From SYIM01 sp041182885 (GTDB taxonomy: Bacteria > Pseudomonadota > Gammaproteobacteria > Burkholderiales > Burkholderiaceae_E): a stretch of DNA of 63,202 nucleotides. The notes beneath the pieces were generated by a model. The model saw only the letters and a list, made by a program, of their open reading frames with translations, made no database searches and was not told the DNA's origin. Numbering within the stretch: the first letter of the stretch is position 1; each line of letters opens with the position of its first letter. The stretch lies in assembly GCA_049423065.1 (NCBI GenBank), contig JBMSQB010000011.1:1-63202 (forward strand), in the 5' to 3' direction. The position numbers and the translations under genes are program-made. This document shows positions 8,175 to 15,885 of this stretch, piece by piece.

Positions 8175-9155
8175 ATGTCACGTCAATCTTTCCTGGCTGG
8201 TGCGTTTGCCGCAGCTGCACTTGCGGCTGCGCTTCCCGGCGCCTCGGCCTTTGCCCAGCAGAAGTTTGTCACCATCGGAACCGGTGGCGTCACCGGGGTT
8301 TACTACGCGGCGGGCGGCGCCATCTGCCGGCTGGTCAACAAGGATCGCGCCAAGCACAACATCCGCTGCTCGGTGGAGTCCACCGGCGGTTCGGTATTCA
8401 ACGTGAACACCATCAAGGCGGGCGAACTTGACCTCGGCTTTTCGCAGTCCGATGTTCAGTACAACGCCTTCAAGGGCGAGGCGCAGTTCAAGAGCGGAGG
8501 CGCCTATGGCGACCTGCGGGCGGTGTTCTCGGTTCACCCCGAGCCCTTTACCGTGCTGGCCCGCAAAGAGCTCAATGCCAAGACGCTCGCCGACATGAAA
8601 GGTCGTCGCTTCAATGTGGGCAACCCGGGCTCGGGTACGCGTGCCTCCATGGAGGAATTGCTTGGCGCGATGGGCTGGAAGATGGGCGACTTTTCGCTTG
8701 CCGCCGAACTGAAGGCCGATGAGCACGGGCCCGCCCTGTGTGACGGCAAGATTGACGGCTTCTTCTACGGCGTGGGCCATCCCAGCGCCAACATCCAGGA
8801 CCCCACCACCAGCTGCGGCGCGCGTCTGCTGTCGGTCACCGGGCCTGCCGTGGATCAGCTCGTCTCCAGCCGGCCCTATTACGCGCGGGTCACCATCCCG
8901 GGCGGTCTCTATCCGAACAACCCTGATCCGGCGCAGACCTATGGGGTGCTCGCCACGGTGGTTGCATCGTCGAAGACGCCTGCCGATACCGTCTACCAGG
9001 TTGTGAAGGCGGTGTTCGACAACTTTGACGAGTTCAAGAAGCTGCATCCGGCGCTCGCGCATCTCAAGCCCGAGAACATGGTGAAGGATGGCCTCTCGGC
9101 ACCGCTCCACGACGGCGCGGTTCGCTACTACAAGGAAAAGGGCTGGATCAAGTAA
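8175..9155 (+). CDS. TAXI-family TRAP transporter solute-binding protein
   Basis: This 326-residue periplasmic protein has a Sec signal (hydrophobic Ala/Leu-rich core, cleavage near AFAQQ). The diagnostic TAXI opening FVTIGTGGVTGVYYAAGGAICRLVN follows, then the ENTIKAG-like segment NVNTIKAGELDLGFSQSD. The start is chosen at the ATG with AGGAG about ten bases upstream; upstream in-frame codons overlap the aminotransferase gene. A strong stem-loop separates it from the fused permease gene, as expected if binding protein is made in excess. Ligands of the family include glutamate, 2-oxoglutarate and other small acids; here the neighbouring aminotransferase hints at an amino compound. Confidence 0.93.
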   Translation: MSRQSFLAGAFAAAALAAALPGASAFAQQKFVTIGTGGVTGVYYAAGGAICRLVNKDRAKHNIRCSVESTGGSVFNVNTIKAGELDLGFSQSDVQYNAFKGEAQFKSGGAYGDLRAVFSVHPEPFTVLARKELNAKTLADMKGRRFNVGNPGSGTRASMEELLGAMGWKMGDFSLAAELKADEHGPALCDGKIDGFFYGVGHPSANIQDPTTSCGARLLSVTGPAVDQLVSSRPYYARVTIPGGLYPNNPDPAQTYGVLATVVASSKTPADTVYQVVKAVFDNFDEFKKLHPALAHLKPENMVKDGLSAPLHDGAVRYYKEKGWIK

Positions 9156-9170
9156 ACCGGTCTCGCCCCG

Positions 9171-9208
9171 AGCCACCGCGAACGAAGCTCGCTTCGCCCG
9201 CGGTGGCT
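9171..9208 (+). other. Intercistronic stem-loop between TAXI binding protein and permease genes
   Basis: AGCCACCGCG (9171-9180) and CGCGGTGGCT (9199-9208) pair perfectly over ten bases. The 18-base loop itself contains a 6-bp hairpin (CGAAGC/GCTTCG). There is no U-tract. In transporter operons such structures protect the upstream binding-protein mRNA from 3' exonucleases or partly terminate transcription. Confidence 0.7.
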
Positions 9209-9231
9209 GTGCCTACCCCTGACCCAGGCCC

Positions 9232-11817
9232 ATGGCAACCGACATCGAGAAGGCCCCCGAAGCGCTGCAGCAGCTCGTGGCGGATGCCGACACCGGTGCA
9301 CGTCAGCCCTCGGGTATCGCCAGGCACGTCATTGTGGTGGCGGCGCTTGCCTGGGCGGTGTTTCAGTTCTGGTACGCCTCGCCCCTGCCGTTTGCGCTGG
9401 GCTTTGGAATCCTGAACGACACCGAAGCGCGCTCGGTCCACCTCGGGTTTTCGCTGTTCCTCGCGTTTCTGGCCTGGCCCGCACGGCGTCGGTCGCCGCG
9501 CGACCGCGTGCCCGCTTCAGACTGGCTGTTCGCCTGTGCTGGCGCCTTCGCTGGCGCCTACCTGCTGCTTTTTTACGCACAGCTTGCCACCCGCCCCGGG
9601 CAACCCACCGGGTTTGACGTGTTCACCGCAAGCGTCGGCCTGCTGCTGCTTCTCGAAGCCACGCGGCGCGCAGTCGGTTGGCCGATGGCAGCGCTCGCGG
9701 TGCTGTTCATTGGCTATGCGATGGCTGGGCCCTTCATGCCCGAGGTGCTGCAGCACAAGGGGGCCTCGCTCAACCGCCTGATCTCTCACATGTGGCTCAC
9801 CACCGAAGGGGTCTATGGCATTGCGCTGGGGGTCTCCACCGGTGCAATTTTTGTGTATGTGCTGTTTGGCGCGCTGCTCGACCGCGCGGGCGGCGGCAAC
9901 TACATGATGCAGGTGAGCTTTGCCGCGCTCGGACACCTGCGCGGTGGCCCGGCCAAGGTGGCGGTGGTGTCGTCGGCGCTGAACGGCATGATCTCGGGCT
10001 CGTCGGTATCGAATGTGGTCTCGGGCGGGATCTTCACGATTCCGCTCATGAAGAAGGCGGGTTATGGCGGTGTGAAGGCGGGGGCCATTGAGACCATGAG
10101 CTCGGTCAACGGCCAGATCATGCCCCCTGTGATGGGGGCGGCGGCGTTCCTCATGGTGGAGTATGTCGGCATTCCCTACTCCGAAATCGTGAAGCACGCG
10201 CTGCTTCCTGCTGTGCTGTCCTATGTGGGCCTTTTCTACATCGTGCATCTTGAAGCGCTCAAGATGGGCATGGTGCCTCTGGTGCAGCGCGCACCGCGGT
10301 CGGTATCTGACCGTCTGATCCGTCTGGGGCTGGGCCTGTCGGGCAGCATTGTGGTGGTGGCGCTGATCTATTACCTGCTGCTTGCGGCCAAGGCGCTTCT
10401 GGGTGAGGCTGCGCCGTGGGCGGTGGGCGCCATTGTCGCCGTGCTTTACTTGTTGTCGATTCGCGAGGCGGCGCGCTCGCCCGATCTGCCGCAGGACATC
10501 GACATTGATCATCCGCAGGTGCTCGACACCTGGGCAACGGTGAGGGCCGGGCTTCACTTTCTGCTGCCGATCGGCACCTTGATCTGGTGCCTCATGATCG
10601 AGGAACTGTCGCCCTCGCTGTCTGCGTTCTGGGCGGTGGTGGTGCTGATCGCTTTGATGCTCACCCAGCGGCCGCTCATCGCATGGCTTCGTCATGAACC
10701 CGGGAAAGGCGGCTGGCGAGACGGTCTGAATGATGTGGTGGCGGGCTTTCACGACGGCGCGCGCAACATGATCGGTATCGGCATTGCCACGGCCACCGCG
10801 GGCATCATTGTGGGCGGCATCACGCTCACCGGTCTGGGGCTCCGCATGACCGAGTTCGTTGAGCTCGTCTCTCAGGGCAATGTGATCGTCATGTTGCTCT
10901 TCATCGCCTTCGTCTGCCTGGTGCTCGGCCTGGGCGTGCCCACCACCGCCAACTATGTGCTGGTGGCCACGCTGATGGCGCCGGTGGTCGTGGAACTGGG
11001 GGCACAGAGCGGTCTCATCATCCCGCTCATCGCGGTTCATCTGTTCGTTTTCTATTACGGCATCATGGGCGACATCACGCCGCCGGTCGGGCTTGCCACG
11101 TTCGCGGCATCGGCGATCTCGGGTGAGGACGCCATCAAGACAGGGATTCAGGGAGCGCTTTATGCGCTGCGTACCGTGATCCTTCCGTTCATCTGGATCT
11201 TCAACCCGCAGTTGCTGCTGATCGACATTCACGGCTGGTGGGAACTGTGCCGGGTGGTCCTCGCCTGTACGCTCGCCATGCTGATCTTCAGCGCCCTCAC
11301 CATGAACTGGTTCAGGGTGCGCAGCCGCTGGTGGGAAAACCTGCTGCTTGCGATGGCGGTGCTGCTGCTGTTCCGTCCTGACCTTTTCATGGACCAGTTG
11401 TCGCCCGAGTACCGCGCCGAGCCTGCAGCGAAGGTCTACGACGTGGCGCGTGCTGTCCCCGATCACGACCGTCTGGTGATGGTGATTCGCGGCACCAATA
11501 TCGAAGGCGATGACATCACCAAGACGGTGGCGATCGGGCTGGGTGCTGCGGGCGAGGACGGCAGGCGGCGCCTGTCGCAATCGGGCCTGCAGCTGATGAT
11601 GCTGGGTGACCGGGTGCAGATTGGCGCCGTGCGGTTCGGATCACGTGCCCAGAAGGCGGGTCTCGAGCAAGGCTGGGATGTGGTGTCGCTCCAGGTGCCT
11701 GCCGATCGGCCCACGCCTCACTGGTTTTACCTTCCGGCGCTGCTGCTGATCGGTGGGGTGTGGCTTTCCCAGGGCGCAAGGATGCGGCGCGGCGCTGTGA
11801 TGTCCGGAGCTCGGTGA
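9232..11817 (+). CDS. TRAP-TAXI fused 4TM/12TM permease with C-terminal DUF3394-like domain
   Basis: At 861 residues this is a fusion of the small (DctQ-like) and large (DctM-like) TRAP membrane subunits. About four hydrophobic segments lie in the first 160 residues, then a DctM block with the signatures GAIFVYVLFGALLDRAG, ISGSSVSNVVSGG, NGQIMPPVMGAAAFLMVEY and GLGVPTTANYVLVATLMAP. After the last permease helices (to about residue 725) comes a hydrophilic tail with a PDZ-like sequence (GDRVQIGAVRFGSRAQKAGLEQGWDVVSL) and a final membrane segment, resembling DUF3394. That tail is absent from the second TAXI permease in this window (44886-46763). It imports the ligand of the upstream TAXI protein using a sodium or proton gradient (family knowledge). 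Confidence 0.93.
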   Translation: MATDIEKAPEALQQLVADADTGARQPSGIARHVIVVAALAWAVFQFWYASPLPFALGFGILNDTEARSVHLGFSLFLAFLAWPARRRSPRDRVPASDWLFACAGAFAGAYLLLFYAQLATRPGQPTGFDVFTASVGLLLLLEATRRAVGWPMAALAVLFIGYAMAGPFMPEVLQHKGASLNRLISHMWLTTEGVYGIALGVSTGAIFVYVLFGALLDRAGGGNYMMQVSFAALGHLRGGPAKVAVVSSALNGMISGSSVSNVVSGGIFTIPLMKKAGYGGVKAGAIETMSSVNGQIMPPVMGAAAFLMVEYVGIPYSEIVKHALLPAVLSYVGLFYIVHLEALKMGMVPLVQRAPRSVSDRLIRLGLGLSGSIVVVALIYYLLLAAKALLGEAAPWAVGAIVAVLYLLSIREAARSPDLPQDIDIDHPQVLDTWATVRAGLHFLLPIGTLIWCLMIEELSPSLSAFWAVVVLIALMLTQRPLIAWLRHEPGKGGWRDGLNDVVAGFHDGARNMIGIGIATATAGIIVGGITLTGLGLRMTEFVELVSQGNVIVMLLFIAFVCLVLGLGVPTTANYVLVATLMAPVVVELGAQSGLIIPLIAVHLFVFYYGIMGDITPPVGLATFAASAISGEDAIKTGIQGALYALRTVILPFIWIFNPQLLLIDIHGWWELCRVVLACTLAMLIFSALTMNWFRVRSRWWENLLLAMAVLLLFRPDLFMDQLSPEYRAEPAAKVYDVARAVPDHDRLVMVIRGTNIEGDDITKTVAIGLGAAGEDGRRRLSQSGLQLMMLGDRVQIGAVRFGSRAQKAGLEQGWDVVSLQVPADRPTPHWFYLPALLLIGGVWLSQGARMRRGAVMSGAR

Positions 11818-11830
11818 GGCCGCTGCTTGA

Positions 11831-11881
11831 TGTGCGCCGCGTGCTGTGCGCCGCGTGCTGTGCGCCGCGTGCTGTGCGCCG
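11831..11881. repeat. 14-bp tandem repeat, 3.6 copies
   Basis: The unit TGTGCGCCGCGTGC occurs three times without mismatch (11831-11844, 11845-11858, 11859-11872), followed by nine bases of a fourth copy. It begins 13 bases after the TRAP permease stop, in the 182-base gap before the TctC gene. The unit length is not a multiple of three and no gene covers it; copy number is likely to vary between strains by slippage. Confidence 0.85.
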
Positions 11882-11999
11882 ATTGACCGCTCCGTGCATA
11901 TACCGATTCCTGAACCGTCCCACTGTGTCCCGGCCTTGTCTGGCCATTCCCCCAGGGTTAGAGTTCGCCGTTGAATATCGATAACTCAGGAGGAGACCC

Positions 12000-13004
12000 A
12001 TGAAATCAAGCCGCCGACTGGCGCTCGCCGCCCCCCTTGCAGCAGGCCTGCTGCTGGCCTTGTCCGGCCCTGCGGCTGCGCAATGGAAGCCTGCCAAACC
12101 CATCACCATCATCGTGCCCTGGGCCGCGGGCGGCGCAACCGATCAGGTGACGCGATTGGCGGCCGCCGAGCTCGAACCGGCGCTGGGTCAGAAAATCGTT
12201 GTCGTCAACCAGCCAGGAGGCGCTGGCTCCATCGGCACCAAAAATGCGATGGAAGCGCCGCGCGATGGCTATACCTGGACAGCGGGCGCAGCCAAGCAAC
12301 TGGGTACCTATCCTCTCCTTGGCATGCTGAACAGCAAGGTCGACGACTTTCACCTGTTCCTGTCGGTCACCAATGTGTCGATTGTCGCGGTGAATCCCTC
12401 ATCGCCCTATCAGACCCTGCCCCAGCTCCTCGAAGCCATGAAGGCCAAGCCGGTGTCGGTCGCCACCGCGGGCAATAGTTCATCCGGGCACTTCGCAATG
12501 GAAACCATCGCCAAGGCCACTGGTGCCAAGTATCGTCATGTCACCTACGACGGCGGCAACCCTGCAGTCGTGGCCACCGTGGCGGGTGAAGCCGAGGTCA
12601 CCACGCAGCTGGCCGTCGAGATGGCCGAGATGATCAAGGCCAAGCGTCTGCGTCCCCTCGCGGTGGTGGCCGATACCGCGCTCACGATCGAAGGGTTCGG
12701 CACCATTCCCCCGATCACGCAATTCGTGCAGAACTTTCCCAAGGTGACCACCGGCTTCGGCATCTTCATTCCGAAGGGCGTTCCCGCAGAAGTCGTCGCC
12801 ACCGTCGAGAAACTCTGGGCCGAGAAAATCGAAAAATCCGACAAGATCCGCAGCTATGCCACATCGCGCGGTGCGCTCTTTACGCCGCTCTTCGGCAAGG
12901 CCGCCTATGACGCGGTCTGGCCCACTGTGGTCTCGGATGCGTTCCTGCTGCAGGATTCGGGCATGGCCAAGGTCACGCCCGAGTCCATCGGCATTCGTCG
13001 CTGA
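12000..13004 (+). CDS. tctC: TctC: substrate-binding protein of a complete tripartite tricarboxylate transporter
   Basis: This 334-residue binding protein has a Sec signal (MKSSRRLALAAPLAAGLLLAL, cleavage after AAAQ). It continues with ITIIVPWAAGGATDQVTRL, IVVVNQPGGAGSIGTKN and PRDGYTWTAG. It is the only Bug-type protein here directly followed by tctB and tctA on the same strand (16- and 28-base gaps), so it is very likely the dedicated binding subunit of that transporter. AGGAGGAGA sits just before the ATG, one of the strongest ribosome sites in the window. The loop-2 sequence VNQPGGAG deviates from the ENRxGAGG of the other Bug proteins, suggesting a different ligand. The sugar-isomerase and enolase-superfamily neighbours suggest a sugar acid or lactone. 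Confidence 0.92.
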   Translation: MKSSRRLALAAPLAAGLLLALSGPAAAQWKPAKPITIIVPWAAGGATDQVTRLAAAELEPALGQKIVVVNQPGGAGSIGTKNAMEAPRDGYTWTAGAAKQLGTYPLLGMLNSKVDDFHLFLSVTNVSIVAVNPSSPYQTLPQLLEAMKAKPVSVATAGNSSSGHFAMETIAKATGAKYRHVTYDGGNPAVVATVAGEAEVTTQLAVEMAEMIKAKRLRPLAVVADTALTIEGFGTIPPITQFVQNFPKVTTGFGIFIPKGVPAEVVATVEKLWAEKIEKSDKIRSYATSRGALFTPLFGKAAYDAVWPTVVSDAFLLQDSGMAKVTPESIGIRR

Positions 13005-13020
13005 GCGAATTGCGCTTGCG

Positions 13021-13467
13021 ATGAGACCAGGCCTCGGTTGGGCGGTGCTGGGCGCCGCGGTGTCAATCGGGGCCTGGCGAATGGACCGGCTCGAGTCGCT
13101 CAATATCGAGCCATGGTCTGCGCCAGGTCTGGTGCCTGGCGTGCTGGGTGTGCTCATGCTGGTGTTTGGTCTTGCGCTCGCACTCTCGCCGGCAAGCGTC
13201 GATTCCGATCCGCCCGCACCCATTGCCTGGGGCAAACTCGCGGGGATCCTGGGCCTCACCGGGGTCTTTGTGTTTGGCGCCCTTGGCCGGGTGCCGTTTG
13301 CAATCGCTGCAGCGGTCGTGATGTTCGTCTGGATGCTGACGCTCAGCTGGAATGCTTCGCCTGCCCCGCGTGCGCGCCTCGTGCTGCGCATAGCCGTCAC
13401 CGCGGGCATTGCGGCCCTCGTGATCGCCCATCTGTTCCAGGACGTGTTCCTGGTGCGGCTTCCCTGA
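13021..13467 (+). CDS. tctB: TctB: small membrane subunit of tripartite tricarboxylate transporter
   Basis: This 148-residue protein has four hydrophobic segments (about 5-20, 40-60, 75-105 and 120-140), the topology of TctB. The motif APGLVPGVLGVLMLVFGLAL is typical: the (F/L)P...G block after the first helix is conserved in the family. It lies between tctC and tctA, 16 bases after the former. TctB stabilises the large TctA subunit in the inner membrane and is essential for transport in characterised systems. Confidence 0.87.
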   Translation: MRPGLGWAVLGAAVSIGAWRMDRLESLNIEPWSAPGLVPGVLGVLMLVFGLALALSPASVDSDPPAPIAWGKLAGILGLTGVFVFGALGRVPFAIAAAVVMFVWMLTLSWNASPAPRARLVLRIAVTAGIAALVIAHLFQDVFLVRLP

Positions 13468-13495
13468 GGCGGAGGCGGCGCTGGACGGACTCACG

Positions 13496-14992
13496 ATGCT
13501 GTTCGGTTCCCTCGTCAATCTGACGGGGCCCTGGCAGATCGCCTACGCGCTGGGCGCTACGCTGGTGGGGATCGTGATCGGTCTTCTGCCGGGGTTGTCG
13601 GCAACACTGGGCATTGCGCTCTTCACCACGCTCACTGTCCGCATGCAGCCGACCGATGCCATTCTGGTGCTGGTCTGCGTCTACGTTGGCGCAATCTATG
13701 GCGGAAGCCGAACCTCGATTCTGCTCAACATTCCCGGCACGGCCGCGAATGCAGCCGCCTGCCTCGATGGCAATCAGCTCGCGCGCCAGGGCCGAGCTGG
13801 ACGCGCCATGGGCATTGCCACCACAGGCTCGGTTGCGGGGTCCCTCTTTGGCGTGTTCTGCCTGGCTGCGCTCACTCCCGTTCTGGCCGAGTTCGCGCTC
13901 AAGTTCGGCGCGTTCGAGTTTTTCTGGCTGGGTCTTCTCGGCGTCCTGATGTCCGGAACATTGACCGGCTCGGCACCCATCAAGGGCTGGTTGATGGGCC
14001 TCCTTGGCCTCTTTGTCGCGGGCATCGGCCAGGATCCCGTTCATGCCCATGACCGGTTCACTTTCGGCTGGCATGATCTGAGTGGCGGCATTCCACTGAT
14101 TCCCGCTCTGGTGGGGGCGTTTGGCTTTGCCGAAGTGCTGATGGTGATGTCGGCGCCGCTGCAGCGTGCGGTGACCGAGTCGCTGGATTCCGTCCTGCCG
14201 CGGCTGCGCGATGTGGTGCAGTACTGGCGCACCATCATTCGCTCGGGGCTGATCGGCGTCTTCATCGGCATCCTTCCCGGCGTGGGCGAAGACATGGCGG
14301 CCTGGAGTTCGTATGCCGCCGCGCGTCGCGCGAGTCGCGAGCGCGATCAGTTTGGCAAGGGTTCGGTGGAAGGGCTGATAGCCGCTGAAACTGGCGACAA
14401 CGCGGCTGTGCCAGGTGCCATGATTCCCGCGCTCGCGCTGGGCATTCCGGGATCTGCGCCGGCGGCAGTGCTGATGGCCGCCATGATCATTCACGGCGCA
14501 CAACCCGGTCCGATGCTGATGACCACCCAACCCCAGTTCATGTTCGACGTGGTGGCGATTACGCTGGTTGCAACCCTCGCCATCCTGCTGTTCGGGCTCA
14601 TGATGGTGCGGCCCATTCTCTGGGTGCTCAGAGTGCCGCGCGAGGTGCTGATGCCCATCGTGTTTGTGCTCTGCGTGCTGGGCGCCTACTCCATCAGCCA
14701 GCGGCTTTTCGATGTGTGGGTGATGATGGGCGTGGGCGTGGTGTGCTTTTTCCTGCGACGGCGCGGTTATCCGGTAGCGCCGTTTGTGCTCGGCCTGGTG
14801 CTGGGCGATATCGTCGACAAGACGCTCCGGCGCGGACTCGTGCTCTCCGATGGCAGTCTGCTGCCTTTCTTCACCCGACCGCTGAGCGCTGTGCTGGCGT
14901 TGATCGTCCTGATCGTGCTGCTGTCGCAGGTCCCGGCGGCGCGGCGGCTCTGGCAACGTGTAACCGGCTCCCAGGACATTGCCCGCCCATGA
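13496..14992 (+). CDS. tctA: TctA: large membrane subunit of tripartite tricarboxylate transporter
   Basis: This 498-residue polytopic protein has the TctA motifs IGLLPGLSATLGIALF (the first GxxPGxx re-entrant-type motif), YGGSRTSILLNIPGTAANAAACLDG, and the second motif IGILPGVGEDMAAW with ALGIPGSAPAAVLMAAM. The ATG at 13496 lies 20 bases after the nearest GGAGG (13471-13475). An in-frame CTG at 13481 has ideal spacing and would add LDGLT, resembling the MDxLxxL start of other TctA proteins, so the true N-terminus may be five codons longer. The stop overlaps the next start (ATGA). It forms the inner-membrane channel with TctB. Confidence 0.93.
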   Translation: MLFGSLVNLTGPWQIAYALGATLVGIVIGLLPGLSATLGIALFTTLTVRMQPTDAILVLVCVYVGAIYGGSRTSILLNIPGTAANAAACLDGNQLARQGRAGRAMGIATTGSVAGSLFGVFCLAALTPVLAEFALKFGAFEFFWLGLLGVLMSGTLTGSAPIKGWLMGLLGLFVAGIGQDPVHAHDRFTFGWHDLSGGIPLIPALVGAFGFAEVLMVMSAPLQRAVTESLDSVLPRLRDVVQYWRTIIRSGLIGVFIGILPGVGEDMAAWSSYAAARRASRERDQFGKGSVEGLIAAETGDNAAVPGAMIPALALGIPGSAPAAVLMAAMIIHGAQPGPMLMTTQPQFMFDVVAITLVATLAILLFGLMMVRPILWVLRVPREVLMPIVFVLCVLGAYSISQRLFDVWVMMGVGVVCFFLRRRGYPVAPFVLGLVLGDIVDKTLRRGLVLSDGSLLPFFTRPLSAVLALIVLIVLLSQVPAARRLWQRVTGSQDIARP

Positions 14993-15867
14993 GCACATCT
15001 TCTTTCGCCCCACCCGCCAAGGGCTTCGCGAAGCGTCTCTCGCTCTGTAACGAGGTGATTGGCGATCTGCCTTTTGATCGGCAATGCGCGTTGGCCGCTG
15101 CACTGGGCTATGCCGGGCTCGAGGTTGCGCCGTTCACGCTGGCAGATGATCCGACCACGATCTCCGATCGTGACGCAATACAACTTCGTGCGGTCGCGGC
15201 CGATCACGGTCTGGCGATCTCCGGGCTGCATTGGTTGCTGGTGAAGCCCGCGGGATTTTCCATGACCAGCCCGGATGCGTCGACACGGCATCGCACGGCA
15301 CGCTGGATGGTGAGATGCGTGGAGCTTTGTGCGCTGATGGGTGGCAACTACCTGGTTCATGGTTCTGGCAAACAACGATCGGTCTGGCCGGGCCAGTCGC
15401 ATGCCGAAGCGCTGGCACTGGCCACCGAATGCTGGGCTGAAGCGGGTGTGGCCGCCACGCAGGCCGGGGTTCAGTACTGCGTCGAGCCGCTCTCGGTTGA
15501 TCAGACCTCGATCATCAACACGGTCGAGCAGGGGATGGCCGTGGTGCGCATCATCAATCAGCCGGGTTTGCGGACCATGCTCGATACCTGTTCAGGGGGC
15601 AAGACCGAAGCGCTGCCTCTCGATCAGGTCATTGATCGCCACTGGCCAAGCGGGCTGCTGACCCACATCCAGTTCAATGACCGGAACCTGCGCGCGCCTG
15701 GGCAGGGTGACGATCGTTTCGCCCCCATTGTGCAAGCGCTTGCGAGACAGTCGTACCGTGGCTGGCTGGCGGTTGAACCGTTTGATTACCAACCCGACGG
15801 GCCCGGCTCGGCAGCATTTGCCGCGGGTTATCTGCGCGGCACGCTCCAGGCGCTCGGGCTCGACTGA
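14989..15867 (+). CDS. Sugar phosphate isomerase/epimerase family TIM-barrel protein
   Basis: This 292-residue protein is an AP-endonuclease-2-type xylose-isomerase-like barrel. It contains YAGLEVAPF (strand 2), GLAISGLHWLL, GGNYLVHGSGK, YCVEPLS (metal-site Glu), MLDTCSGG and ITHIQFNDRN-like metal/His region (HIQFND), and a C-terminal GWLAVEPFDY carrying another metal-ligand Glu. These enzymes isomerise or epimerise keto-sugars, hydroxypyruvate or myo-inositol derivatives. It is translationally coupled to tctA, so the transporter probably supplies its substrate or a precursor. No signal peptide is present. Confidence 0.87.
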   Translation: MSTSSFAPPAKGFAKRLSLCNEVIGDLPFDRQCALAAALGYAGLEVAPFTLADDPTTISDRDAIQLRAVAADHGLAISGLHWLLVKPAGFSMTSPDASTRHRTARWMVRCVELCALMGGNYLVHGSGKQRSVWPGQSHAEALALATECWAEAGVAATQAGVQYCVEPLSVDQTSIINTVEQGMAVVRIINQPGLRTMLDTCSGGKTEALPLDQVIDRHWPSGLLTHIQFNDRNLRAPGQGDDRFAPIVQALARQSYRGWLAVEPFDYQPDGPGSAAFAAGYLRGTLQALGLD

Positions 15868-15885
15868 TCCGTCAGCCGGGGTAAC

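Noticed and set aside
9517..11580. 687-codon open frame on the minus strand inside the TRAP permease gene
   Set aside because: Its translation is dominated by Arg, His, Gln and Asp without any domain; it mirrors the codon periodicity of the clearly real permease gene in GC-rich DNA.
11831..11881. Direct repeats considered as a CRISPR array
   Set aside because: Units are 14 bp and contiguous, with no spacers and no cas genes.
13397..15103. 568-codon minus-strand open frame opposite tctA
   Set aside because: Arg/Gln/His-rich low-complexity translation with no motifs; antisense shadow of tctB/tctA.
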